NCBI GenBank assembly: GCA_036583965.1
Contig: JAZBQD010000001.1
Location: forward strand, 14,561,892 to 14,625,891
Direction: 5' to 3'
DNA: 64,000 nt
DNA from: Prunella strophiata
Taxonomy: Eukaryota; Chordata; Aves; Passeriformes; Prunellidae
Shown here: positions 1 through 37,951 of the stretch, piece after piece
Numbering within the stretch: position 1 is the stretch's first letter
How the letters are laid out: each line of letters starts with the position of its first letter
Notes under the pieces: generated by a model
Databases searched by the model: none
What the model was told of the DNA's origin: nothing
The model's input: only the letters and a program-made list of their open reading frames with translations
Position numbers and translations under genes: made by a program

Positions 1-1196
1 AGCTGGTGCTGCCCTCCTCCTACTGCCATCCATGCAAGCTGTCAACTAAATAATGTCATTTTTTGAACTAAGTGCCTTCAGTATCTGATACTGGAAAGAT
101 GAAATATTTCTCCTCACTTCAGTCCAGTCAGTTGTATTTTTCTATTTCCTCTGAATACAGAAGTCCTGTTTTGGAAATTCTGCTTCAAATGTGAATGTGT
201 CCAGCTCCTGAAGCTGCTGGTTTAAAAAGTTTAACAACCCCAAACCAATTACGAGCCATCATTCAAGAATCAATAACCTATTAATAGCTTTGGGTGATAT
301 TTGTCATGTGCTGGCATGATAGGATTCTATATGGAAATAATATGTGGTGGACATGTCAAATAAAATCAAAGCTACCTGCATGCAAACAAGAGAGTGCTGA
401 GCTGCCAGCAGATCCTCTCCCACTTTTCATTCTTTTTTTTGAAAAATCTGTATATAGCAAACAACCCACTATCCTGAAAATTGAATCCCATTCCCAAGAC
501 CTGTTAAACTTCACCCAGAGATGGGTTAAGACCCAAGAGAGCAATTGAGACCATAAACATTTATCCCCTATTATAACTGACACTGGCAAAATTCCAGTGT
601 AAATGTCTTTTTGTTCCCAATCTGTCACAGAGGCACCTGCAGAAGTTTGAGCACTTTCCTGAGAAACCTGTATCAGCAGTGAAATCACATCACACCAAAG
701 ATGGAAAGCACTAAATGGATTAAATGCACTGCAGGCAGTGTAGCTACAGAAATAAATGGTTTGTGTAGTGATGATGTCATTATCTTCAGCAGGACATTTG
801 GATCTGGAGCTCCTGAGCTCCTGAAGAGACTTCCCTCCCATTCAGTGGGTTTTTCCAAAAGTGAAGCTCTGTGAAGCAAAGAACAGTTCACAAAGTTCAG
901 CATTTGGTGACTAAAAGGAAGTAGTGTGTTATGTGATATGAAAGACAAGAGTTCTACAGAAGTGGAAACCTTTGTTAGAATATGTTTCTTGGCCAATTCA
1001 ATGTGGTTAAACTCTTTTTTGACATGAATTGAGAAGAAATTGATAAAGCCGAGTCAAACACTTGGAATGCCATGAAGAGAAGACAAAAAAAAATTGTGAG
1101 GAGACTTCATTGTGGTCTTTAACATCCTCATGAGGGAAAGCTGAGGGGCAAATACTGATCTCTTCCCTCTCATCATCAGTCACAGGGCTCAAGGAA
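1..1196. other. Intergenic sequence upstream of SLC18A2
   Basis: No exon, RNA gene or transposon could be recognised on either strand. The short open frames here match nothing I know and lack coding character. In human the next gene in this direction is KCNK18, but no part of it is seen. Confidence 0.5.
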
Positions 1197-1250
1197 AGGC
1201 ATGAAGCTGAGTTAGGGGAGGTTGGATATTAAGAAGAAGTTTTTGTCCAG
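1197..1250 (+). mobile_element. CR1 LINE fragment
   Basis: The segment around GGTTGGATATTAAGAAGAAG resembles the conserved CR1 3' region that normally sits a few hundred bases before the CR1 tail. It is probably the left part of the same insertion whose 3' end is at 1710-1865. Confidence 0.4.
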
Positions 1251-1560
1251 TGGATGGGTATGGGAATAAATCACACAGGAATCATTTCTTCGTGATGGAA
1301 AAAGGCCATTCTTTATTCATATAACTCCTTTGTATACAGTTTTACAGACCTCATGTGGGACTCCAATTGGTCAGTAGTTTTTTTGCCAATTACCTTTATT
1401 GGTTAGTAACAAGTTGTTATTCTGCATTATCACTCAAACTCCTGGTGTCTACCTGTAGGGACAATTTGTGAAAGATAGTTTTCATTTTTCTATCTAATGA
1501 TGTAAAAACAGTTTGTACAGGTGCAAATTATTTTTTTCACCCAGGAATTAGATTGTTATG
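1251..1560 (-). mobile_element. Probable solo LTR of an endogenous retrovirus (remnant)
   Basis: Read on the - strand this has CCAAT-like boxes (ACCAATAAAG, GACCAATTGG), then TATACAAAGG, then GAATAAAGAATGG. That order of promoter-like and polyadenylation-like signals is typical of avian ERV long terminal repeats. No internal retroviral coding sequence was seen. The exact ends and family are unresolved. Confidence 0.4.
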
Positions 1561-1709
1561 TTAATGAATTGCTCCCAACAGGATTGCTTTCACATGGGAA
1601 CTTGCAAAATGCTGGCTTTGACAAGGCCACTGATTCCAGGAGAGCAGGTTTGATTTTATGAAGCCTTTCTTTATGATTTTTCTACCTTTCTGCAACAGTT
1701 GGGCACTCA

Positions 1710-1865
1710 GGACAGCAGGCACAGCACCCAGACTGCCTGAGCTCAGGAAATGTTTGGTCAATGCTCTCAGGCACTGGGTGGGATTCTTGGGGTGTCCTGC
1801 ATAGGGCTGGGAGCTGGACTCGATGATCCTGGTGGGTTCCTTCTGATATTCTATGATTTTATGAG
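1710..1865 (+). mobile_element. CR1 LINE 3' end
   Basis: Contains CTGGACTCGATGATCCTGGT followed by a short pyrimidine stretch and GATATTCTATGATTTTATG, the diagnostic avian CR1 3' terminus with its ATTCTATG-type tail. Truncated at the 5' side, as most CR1 copies are. Confidence 0.85.
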
Positions 1866-1940
1866 ATTCCTCATTTTTAGGCAGTTCTGTGTGGCTCACC
1901 AAAGGCAGCACTGATGTGTTCTGGTGTCTGAACAGCGACT

Positions 1941-3729
1941 CTGCTGGGCACACAGAGGTTCTGGCACAACTCACTGGGCCACACAGAGGTTGGCTGGGCA
2001 CACAGAGGTGAGGTTCCCTGGGCACACAGAGGTTCTGACACATCTCGCTGGGCACACAGAGGTTCCCTGGGCACACAGAGGTTCCCTGGGCACACAGAGG
2101 TTCCCTGGGCACACAGAGGTTCCCTGGGCACACAGAGGTTCCCTGGGCACACAGAGGTTCCCTGGGCACACAGAGGTTCCCTGGGCACACAGAGGTTTGG
2201 CTGGGCACACAGAGGTTTGGCTGGGCACACAGAGGTTTGGCTGGGCACACAGAGGTTCCCTGGGCACACAGAGGTTCCCTGGGCACACAGAGGTTCCCTG
2301 GGCACACAGAGGTTCCCTGGGCACACAGAGGTTCTGACACATCTCGCTGGGCACACAGAGGTTCTGGCACATCCTGCTGGGCACACAGAGGTTCTGACAC
2401 ATCTCGCTGGGCACACAGAGGTTCTGACACATCTCGCTGGGCACACAGAGGTTTGGCTGGGCACACAGAGGTTCTGACACATCTCGCTGGGCACACAGAG
2501 GTTCTGACACATCTCGCTGGGCACACAGAGGTTTGGCTGGGCACACGGAGGTTCTGACACATCTCGCTGGGCACACAGAGGTTCCCTGGGCACACAGAGG
2601 TTCCCTGGGCACACAGAGGTTCTGACACATCTCGCTGGGCACACAGAGGTTTGGCTGGGCACACAGAGGTTTGGCTGGGCACACAGAGGTTTGGCTGGGC
2701 ACACAGAGGTTTGGCTGGGCACACAGAGGTTCTGGCACATCCTGCTGGGCACACAGAGGTTCTGACACATCTCGCTGGGCACACAGAGGTTTGGCTGGGC
2801 ACACAGAGGTTTGGCTGGGCACACAGAGGTTTGGCTGGGCACACAGAGGTTTGGCTGGGCACACAGAGGTTCTGACACATCTCGCTGGGCACACAGAGGT
2901 TCTGACACATCTCGCTGGGCACACAGAGGTTCCCTGGGCACACAGAGGTTTGGCTGGGCACACAGAGGTTCCCTGGGCACACAGAGGTTCTGACACATCT
3001 CGCTGGGCACACAGAGGTTCTGACACATCTCGCTGGGCACACAGAGGTTTGGCTGGGCACACAGAGGTTTGGCTGGGCACACAGAGGTTCCCTGGGCACA
3101 CAGAGGTTCCCTGGGCACACAGAGGTTTGGCTGGGCACACAGAGGTTCCCTGGGCACACAGAGGTTTGGCTGGGCACACAGAGGTTTGGCTGGGCACACA
3201 GAGGTTCTGACACATCTCGCTGGGCACACTGAGGTTCTGGCACATCCCGCTGGGCACACAGAGGTTTGGCTGGGCACACGGAGATTCTGACACATCTCGC
3301 TGGGCACACAGAGGTTCCCTGGGCACACAGAGGTTCTGACACATCTCGCTGGGCACACAGAGGTTCCCTGGGCACACAGAGGTTCTGGCACATCCTGCTG
3401 GGCACACAGAGGTTTGGCTGGGCACACAGAGGTTCTGACACATCTCGCTGGGCACACAGAGGTTCTCTGGGCACACAGAGGTTCCCTGGGCACACAGAGG
3501 TTTCACTGGGCACACAGAGGTTCTGACACATCTCGCTGGGCACACAGAGGTTCCCTGGGCACACAGAGGTTCCCTGGGCACACAGAGGTTCTGACACATT
3601 CTGCTGGGCACACAGAGGTTCTGACACATCTCGCTGGGCACACAGAGGTTCCCTGGGCACACAGAGGTTCCCTGGGCACACAGAGGTTCTGACACATCTC
3701 GCTGGGCACACAGAGGTTTGGCTGGGCAG
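1941..3729 (+). repeat. Minisatellite with three unit lengths (19, 20 and 30 bp), about 77 units
   Basis: Every unit shares CTGGGCACACAGAGGTT. Units differ in the spacer before it: CC(C) gives 19 bp, TGG gives 20 bp, and CTGACACATCTCG or CTGGCACATCCTG gives 30 bp. My hand count is about 27 of the 19-mers, 22 of the 20-mers and 26 of the 30-mers plus edge variants. Order is irregular, with homogeneous runs (seven 19-mers at about 2064-2195; four 20-mers in two places). Point variants such as CACACGGAG (about 2545, 3278) and CACACTGAG (about 3229) are scattered. The array ends about 260 bp before the SLC18A2 start codon. All frames stay open in it, but it has no coding character. Confidence 0.97.
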
Positions 3730-3792
3730 AGGAGGGGACTGTCCCCGTTCCCCCGCTGGCCAGCGCTCCCACGGGGCCCAGAGGAGCCGCCC

Positions 3793-3845
3793 CTCTCCTC
3801 CTCCTCCTCCTCCTCCTCCTCCTCCTCCTCCTCCTCCTCCTCCTC
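3793..3845 (+). repeat. (CTC)n trinucleotide microsatellite
   Basis: Nearly pure CTC/TCC run inside the GC-rich 5' region of SLC18A2. It is a homopurine-homopyrimidine mirror tract. Confidence 0.95.
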
Positions 3846-3930
3846 TGCCGCTCCTCCTCTCCCGCGAGCAGCCGGGGCCGGCCGGGAGCGCAGCGCGGAG
3901 CGCGGCCCAGGAGCGCGGCTGCCGCCCGGT

Positions 3931-3970
3931 CCCCCCGTGTCCCCCCGTGTCCCGCCGTGTCCCCGTGTGT
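3931..3970 (+). repeat. Four tandem copies of a C-rich 10-mer
   Basis: Two exact copies of CCCCCCGTGT followed by two variants, immediately before CCGCAG. The tract supplies the pyrimidine-rich run of the presumed acceptor ahead of the start codon. The complementary strand has four G runs. Confidence 0.9.
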
Positions 3971-3987
3971 CCGCAGCGGGCCGGAGC

Positions 3988-30844
<26,857 letters not shown>

Positions 30845-31099
30845 CAGAAAAGCCATATAACATATTTAGGTGTACAAAATGCTGTGGTTCATGTGAAACA
30901 TCTCATCCAGAAATAGGTTTTAGTTGTACTGTACATTTAATAGTGAAATGGTCAGAAAAACCAAAGGTATATTATTTATTGCCCGTGACTATAAAGCAGA
31001 CTGCAAACCGCCTTATGGGGGGAAAGAGCTTTTACAGACCATTTGTATAGTGTTACTCTTTGTGTATTTAATTTTATTGAATATTACACTCTATTTTTT

Positions 31100-31105
31100 A
31101 TTAAA
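31100..31105 (+). promoter_or_regulatory. Candidate proximal polyadenylation signal (ATTAAA)
   Basis: Hexamer 256 nt after the SLC18A2 stop in T-rich sequence. It would give a short 3' UTR isoform. No cleavage evidence is available. Confidence 0.4.
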
Positions 31106-32212
31106 TGTGTAGTATAAAGCTGTATAAAATGTGAATTTTAACTATTTGGTTTTTAAAGTCACCTCATTGACAGTATTTCATATTTTATTTGAAGTCACAG
31201 GTTACTGTCAAACTTGAGTCTTTCTTATAGGAAATCTAAAAAAAGCAACTCTCAAAGAAAACCTATCCAATTTGCATCCTTTTAAGTGACACCCTTGTAA
31301 GTGCATTGAGAGGAGCTGGAATTCAGAGACTGGACAGCACAATCACTTTTTTTCATCAACTTCAGGTCCTAATAATATATACAAAAAACTAAATAAGAGG
31401 CACAGGCTTTTCTGCCAGTTTAAATAGTGAGTTCTCCCTCAACCACCAATGTTAAGGAAAACATGTTGTTAAGCAGATGAGTGTATTGCTATTATTGGTA
31501 TTTAACAAAGTTTTAATCAAGCAGTTGTGCAATATGAAGCCCCCAAACACACAGCACCAGGTAAAGAAGTGGGTATGAACATGCACTGTTCCTGTCCCTT
31601 AGCAGGGAATGTAACAGCATGAGGATACTTTTTACATTTCTATCTTTTGGATTTTTTAACATATTTTGACTTTATTTTAGTTGCATCATCAGTGAGTGGT
31701 TAGGAAAAGCTGCAGTATTACAGTATTTAGTCTTAGCATGTACTGAAAGTGAGCTGCTGCCTGGAGCAGTTCAAACAACTCTTTTACATGCATTTACGTA
31801 TACATCTAAAAATTCAATGTACATTTATTTTTTAAATGAGTTCAAATACAGTCTTTGCTTTAAAAAATGGAAGAAACAGCCAGTTTGTTGCCAAGCTCTC
31901 ATAACATTTGGGGACACAGCCCAATACAGGTGAAGTATTGTATTAGGCAGTTCCTTTCTGAACTGGGAAAAAGCATTTTAAAAGCAATCCCAATGTCCTT
32001 CTCAACCATGGTGTATCATTTCATTTGTAAACTGAAAATCTTTATGTGCCTTCTCTCATGTAATTGCAGATGTTTTATGTACTACAGCATAGATACTATG
32101 TTTACATATAGTTTTGTAAAGCATATATACTATGGTCAAAAAATATGAAAAATATAGTGGATCAAACTTCAAGTATTGCTCTGTCAATAATTATGCATTC
32201 AGAACACATCAA

Positions 32213-32254
32213 AATAAAGTTATCTGACAGAAGTTCATGATCTATTGTAATAAA
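32213..32254 (+). promoter_or_regulatory. Candidate distal polyadenylation signals (two AATAAA)
   Basis: AATAAA at 32213-32218 and 32249-32254, about 1.4 kb after the stop. They are the best candidates for the main SLC18A2 3' end before the sequence changes to the convergent PDZD8 side. Confidence 0.5.
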
Positions 32255-32260
32255 GTGAAA

Positions 32261-33388
32261 AAAAGGATTAAAAAAGGCCCCCTCCTCATGATTTGCTTTA
32301 CCAGTGTGGGGAAAGCTGTCTGGCAGGAAAGCATTTCTCAGAGCTCCTTCAGAAACCAAGATTCTGTCGTGTGATGAATTCTTCACCATCACCAAGTAAG
32401 TAATAATTGTGTAAATCAGTGGCTATTTACATTAGGCTCAGGATTTTACTGATTTGCACACTTGAAACTTTGCCCCAAGAGATATTACTACTAACTTCAC
32501 TTTTGGTCAACATCAAATTGTTAATCATCAAATCTGAGACTGAAATACCAATGCAAGAATTCTGAATTATTACAGGACGTGTTCATCTTTTTGCCAGCTG
32601 ATCAACCAGTGTATTTCTTGAATTTACTAATATTTAATTTAAACATAGCAACTCACTTTTTTTTTTAAAGCACAGAAGGGCTTTCTTCATGGTTTTGAAT
32701 TTTTGAGCACATCAAAACTAAGGAGGAGTTTGCATTAATCTGCAACATGAGTATGAGGAGGAGAACCAAGGAGAGAGAAATGGATCACATTCCTCTTCTG
32801 CAGCTGGACCCAGGTTTCTGCTGGCCCTTAGGGAGCAGCATCTTCCCAGGATTTGCTGCAGATCAATGGAATGGTGGCTTCCCTTCTCTTGCTCCACTCC
32901 TGCTCCACCAGCAGAGGAAGATTAATTAAAATCCACACAGACACTCATGTTTGTAACCTCTGTGCCACCTTTCTCCCCACTCGCAAATAAAAACTTAGCA
33001 GTTGTTTAACATTTTTTGAGTAATAAGTAACCAAACCTTTTTTGGTTACAGTCAGGAAGAAATTTTACTCAGAAAATACACAAAAATCCCCCTTCTGTCC
33101 TGGAAAAAATGTGAATTTCTCCTATTTTGTTATATATTGATCTGTGTCGATTCAGGTGTGATAAAGACACTTTATTCCTCCTCTGCAGCTGTAAACTTCC
33201 ACAGATGCTTTGTCTCAAACTTCTCACCCCAAATAATCCAGTTATCAGTAGTTTTACATAAAGCAAAATGTGTTTCTCCCTTGAAGATCCTTCCTTTAAG
33301 TGGTGGCTTTAGATGATAAGCAACTGCAATAGAAGTGTTTAAAAAACATTGACACAAAGCAAGAAAGTTGATAATTTAGCAAAACTAT
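32261..33388. other. Intergenic gap between convergent SLC18A2 and PDZD8
   Basis: About 1.1 kb between the distal + strand polyadenylation signals and the candidate - strand signal at 33389. No exon, RNA gene or clear transposon was recognised. A slightly less AT-rich patch at 32750-32935 has no identity I can name. Confidence 0.5.
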
Positions 33389-33394
33389 TTTATT
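33389..33394 (-). promoter_or_regulatory. Candidate PDZD8 polyadenylation signal (AATAAA on - strand)
   Basis: TTTATT on the + strand. An alternative further downstream lies at 33171-33176. Confidence 0.4.
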
Positions 33395-35756
33395 AAAGCT
33401 TATTTTCATGATAAAATAATAGCCAACAAAATCATATTAGGCAGGTCTTCTGCAAATGTGTGTAGCTGCCACCTATTCAGATATCATTAAGTCAAGATAT
33501 TCTTGTTTTCTGTGGTATTCTTTATTTTCAGCTATTTACAGTCAAGCACGAAGCAAAGATTACATCAGGAATGTAGTATTACAATTTCCCCCTGGAGATT
33601 CACTGCTTATTGTAGATAATGCCAGACAAGGAATTAATGTTTTCCTTCTTATCACTAAAATACAACTATTTTGCCCTTTTCCCATTCAGTATATTTAAAA
33701 ATATTGCACTACATTTAATTTACCTCTTACAATCATCATCATTAGCAACACTATGCAAGGAAAACGATATCCAGCTTTTCTTACCCACTGTGTTACATGA
33801 GTCAATTTAAAACCATGAATGTGTTTTTTGAAATCAGTATTTGCATTGTTTTCACAGCTCCTTCATGTGCACCAGGGCTTAAATGAAGCACTTGGATATA
33901 TTTGAAAACCTCTGTAGTAGTCTGTAAGAGCAAACACTGATGGCATTGAATGCAGATCACCACCAATGGTAAGCTGCTGAGAAAATGGAGTGGGGAAGTC
34001 TTAATATGCATCTCAAGCAAGTACAGGTTAAATAACTTTTAGACAAGAAGGGAAGCTGATTTTGTGCGATTATTTGCTGAAGCTTAATTTCAGAAGTGTG
34101 TCACATGCCTGTTTTAGCATGGATAGTTTTCCATACATCAACTAAGTAGTGTCAACTGCCCAGAACTCACTAGAAAGTGCAAGTAGTTGCATGACTGGCA
34201 GCAACCATTTTGCTTAGAAGCACAAGCACGCTGTTCCATGGTGAAAACCACTGCTTCTTAATTTTGCCCATCACAAACTAAACCAAGAAGCAAATTTAAA
34301 GGAGAGGTACATTACAGATGACCTCAAAAACTAAAGGAGTTATTTTTACCATCTCAAACTCCATTCCCACAAAGGCTTTTTTTTTTCTACTACCAGCAAT
34401 ACCAGTGATAATGATACGAGTACCTAGCACAGTACCTAAAATAAAGATGATATTTTATACAAAATTTTTATACACAGAAGATGAAACAAAGACATGTCTA
34501 CAGGAAATAAATAAGAATGATGGCCTTAGCCAGGTGATGCTAAGATCCACAGTTTACACATAGCACAAGACCAGACAGTTCTTTTCAAAAGCAGCTGGCT
34601 GAATTTCTTCCTCATCTCTACTGGACTCACAAATTGACTCAAATAAAACATGTTATATACACTATAAGACATTTTGCTGACAAAGGTGATCCTTCTGCTC
34701 AGACTCTCTTCTGTCTGAGAAGCTGAATGCAACTTACCACTCTATGATTACTCAAAAGTGTTGAGAGAACATTAGTTACTTTGTATTTTGCACCTGAAGC
34801 TTTCCAAAATGATAGTCTGCAGCAAAATATTAATTTCTTTATATTACTTACATCATCATTACATGCTTTTTCACAGAAGGCAATGAAACCTCCAACTCTT
34901 GTGAAGAACATCTTTCCTTTATCAGGCTATTAGATAATACAACATCACAAACATATGATTTCGTTCTGGAAGGCAGTGAGCCTCTTACCTTGAAAATATT
35001 CCCAATTAAATTATTATGAGATACCAGTTTATACTTTGGTATCTAACAACAGTCCCAAGTTCTAAGGAGGATTTCTTTTAGCATAGTATTACTATATTTC
35101 ATGTTAAATACAAACTACAAAAAGTTCCTGTATTCAACAAAAACATGGAAAACAAATGATATGCAATGATAACTTCATTAAGTATTAATAACAGAGAAAA
35201 TGAAAGACCTTTTGTTTGCTTTCATGATATGTTTGGCAAAAAAATACACAACTACCTAGAAGACATACAATAAAACTGTGATCAACACTTAAAAGCCTGG
35301 CCCCTTGGTGACTTCTGAGTCAGTCATCAGCTTAGGCATGCAACAAGCTTATAATATTTTCATCATACAATGGATACTAAACATTTTGAAAACCCTGCCT
35401 GTTTCCCATTGAAAACACTTGCTAAAAAAAAAAAATACCGAGAGGGGAAGTGGGATCAAGTAACACATTAAGGAAACCACACACATTGATGTGAAATGGT
35501 AAGGTTACATAATTAGAAAAAAATAAAAATAAGTTATTAAAAATAAATTTCCAATATAAACCCCAAAGTGTAGTTTTAACCAGCTAGTTTAACAAAATGA
35601 TGGTGCTGTAGCTGGAGAAGAACCACTATTAGCAACTAACTGTGGAGAAGCAGGACACGCACATTATACCAGTGTTTTAATTTAATTTGTGTGTGTTTGG
35701 AGTCAAGTGCAAAGTATTCTTTTAGTCCATTCCTTCAAAGACTAAATATGTAAATA
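33389..35756 (-). other. PDZD8: Probable PDZD8 3' UTR
   Basis: AT-rich, gene-free sequence directly after the PDZD8 stop on the - strand. A - strand AATAAA lies at 33394-33389 (TTTATT on +). A second, at 33176-33171, would extend the UTR slightly. The length of about 2.4 kb is in the range expected for vertebrate PDZD8. Confidence 0.5.
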
Positions 35757-37951
35757 TCAGTCTACTGATAGAGGTGGTTCAACTGGTTCTTCTGATATGA
35801 TGTTCAGTGTTGGAGCCTCTGTCAGACTGCCATCTTCGCTATCCACTTCTTCTGCTATACTGGGCTCCTCGAAATCTTTAGTCACTTTTTTGGATTGCCT
35901 CTCTAAGAACATGTTCTCCAGGGACTCTAGATCCTCAATGCCTGCCTTGTAGTGGATCATCAGCAGCGTGAGGGCCTGCAGTCTCTCACCCGACTTCGTC
36001 AGCGCAGCAGAAATCAGGGCTTTTTTCCTCACGTCGCTCGTCTCTTTTTCCTCTTTAACCAGCGAATTATTGTTTTCCAGCTCTTGGTCTATTTCATTCT
36101 GCAGCTTATCCAACATAAACTCCAATTTCTGGAAACGCTCCTCTGTGGGTAAACTTCTGTAGAGATCACGGCCGATCTCCTTCACAGCGATGAAGACGCT
36201 GTCATCGAGGCCGCCCTCCCTGCGGACCAGCTTGATGCCGCTGCCCGCGGCGCGCTTGGAGGGGCTGCCGGGCCCGCTGAGCTCGGTGTCGCTGCTCTCG
36301 TTGTCCGACGTGTTCGGGGTGTGCTTTGGCGAAGGCTCGGCCGCGTCCGGGCCCTGCTCGGCCAGCCGGGCTTTGGGCACTTGCCGCAGGTTCAGCAGCC
36401 GCGTGCTCGTGTTGATGATGTGCCTGGTCAGACCTGTGGTTCTGTTGGCGGACTTGGCCTCAGAATCCACCCGAGCGGATGCGGCTGCAGGAGCTTCCTG
36501 GCCCTCGGCTCTGCTGCTGGCCCCAGTTCGATCGAGCCGCTTTTCAGCTCCTACACAAAAGGGCATCTCAGTTAAACATTTTTCTTGACATTTTTTATGG
36601 CAAACGTAAGCACAGAACATGCACTGTGAAGCTGCTTTAGTCCACACTTTCTTTTTGCAGTAATCGCACCAAGTTGGATTCTGAAACTGAGTATCTTGAA
36701 AGTTATGCTTGTTCTCTGTGAGAACTTGTCCCGAGAAAGGATCCTCTTTCTGAAGGGCACGAGCTTCTTCTTCTGAGTGAGAGTCTCTATCTTTCTCCAG
36801 AAACATGCTTGAATCATCAGTTTCACCTTCTTTTAGATATCTGAATTGTAAAGTTACGTCACCGTAACAAAATTTTTCATTGAAACCTTTATGGGTTGTC
36901 AAACTCCGCAACGCTGTTCTGGTGACTGCTGCTTTAGGTGTAGGAGCGTGCAGTTGAAATTTTCTAACAAATTCCATCGAGGACGTGGCTAGACAATCTA
37001 AAGCAATTTCTTCAAGTTTTATGCTTACATATCCTAAGCAGATAAAACCACCTGCTTTGAAAGGGTCTCTGCACCACAGTGCAACATTAAGGTACTTGTG
37101 GTATTTTTCTACTTCAAATAGACAGGAGGATGCTCTCGTCATTGGCCATCGGCCCTGACGGGCTTTATAAGGAATTTCTGGTGACTCCCATGTTTGACGA
37201 TCATCACTATCCTTGCAACTACGTGCATTTTCTGTGAGTCCATCTTTTAATGTATCCTGCTTTGGTGCTGTTACTGCTTTTGATACTGTTGGGTCTTCTA
37301 CCTGATCACTAATTTTAATTAGCTTCTCTGCACATTTTTCTCCATTATTTGCAGGTGGAGGAGGCCTCTCTGGTTTATCAGAACATACACTTCCAGTTTC
37401 TGACACACTTTGGCTATCACTAGAAGACAAAACAGGCTTAATTTGTGGCCTAGGTGGCACAGGAGGCTTAGTACTAGATCCTTGTGACTGTTTACCTGAT
37501 GGCTGTGGTGCATCCGAAACCTCAACAGTTTTAGGTGCTGCCACTTTAGCCCCATCTTTTTGTTGCATTTTTGATGCTGCCTGATAATTTCCTAAATGCA
37601 GTTTTCGGTTCAGGATGGGTGATATAGTTCCAAGAGGTTTAGCAGCAGCAAGAATTACTACCGACCGTTTGGGACTCGGAGATGTTGGCAGATCTTCTTT
37701 TTGATCAGGTGCATCACAAGCTAAGTCTTCAAATTCTGAATCAAAATCTCTGCTATCAGTATCAGCTGCTAAACTACTCTGGTCATCTTCTGCCTGTGCC
37801 AAGAAAGCTGTGTCCTCCAATTGTCCAAATCCATCCTGCAGTGCTGAGCCATGCTGATTATGCCCAACAGGCCTTTCATAAAAGACTAAAACTCTGTCCC
37901 CAGCTTGTCTAATAAGCTTCAACACTTGGACAGTTGATGTGATTTTAACAC
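35757..37951 (-). CDS. PDZD8: PDZD8 last exon, coding part
   Basis: 2195 nt of coding sequence in one exon. The acceptor is TTAATAG after a long T-rich tract (A run at 37956-37981 on +). It begins with the last strand and helix of the PDZ domain (VKITSTVQVLKLIRQAGD) and runs without interruption through the C2-like, C1 and coiled regions to TGA. Local GC rises at 36180-36550, where the Ser/Ala/Pro-rich linker is encoded. Confidence 0.96.

Larger units (their letters stand above)
3730..3987 (+). promoter_or_regulatory. GC-rich 5' region / probable CpG island and 5' UTR of SLC18A2
   Basis: Strongly GC- and CpG-rich stretch between the end of the minisatellite and the start codon. It contains a (CTC)n run and a C-rich 10-bp repeat. 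No convincing TATA box was seen. Mammalian SLC18A2 has a non-coding first exon, and the CCGCAG at 3971-3976 after a pyrimidine-rich tract looks like its acceptor. The non-coding exon could therefore lie here or upstream of the minisatellite; the sequence alone does not settle this. Confidence 0.6.
30845..32260 (+). other. SLC18A2: Probable SLC18A2 3' UTR
   Basis: AT-rich sequence continuous with the last exon and without other genes. Candidate polyadenylation hexamers are ATTAAA at 31100-31105 and AATAAA at 32213-32218 and 32249-32254. Human SLC18A2 also has a long 3' UTR. The end at about 32260 is inferred from the last pair of signals. Confidence 0.6.

Noticed and set aside
1941..3729. CRISPR-like appearance (regular repeats with alternating spacers)
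   Set aside because: The spacers are only a few recurring variants, unit lengths are 19-30 bp head to tail, and the genome is vertebrate. It is a minisatellite.
36190..36588. + strand 132-codon open frame within the PDZD8 last exon
   Set aside because: It is the antisense shadow of the GC-rich PDZD8 linker, which is clearly coding on the - strand.
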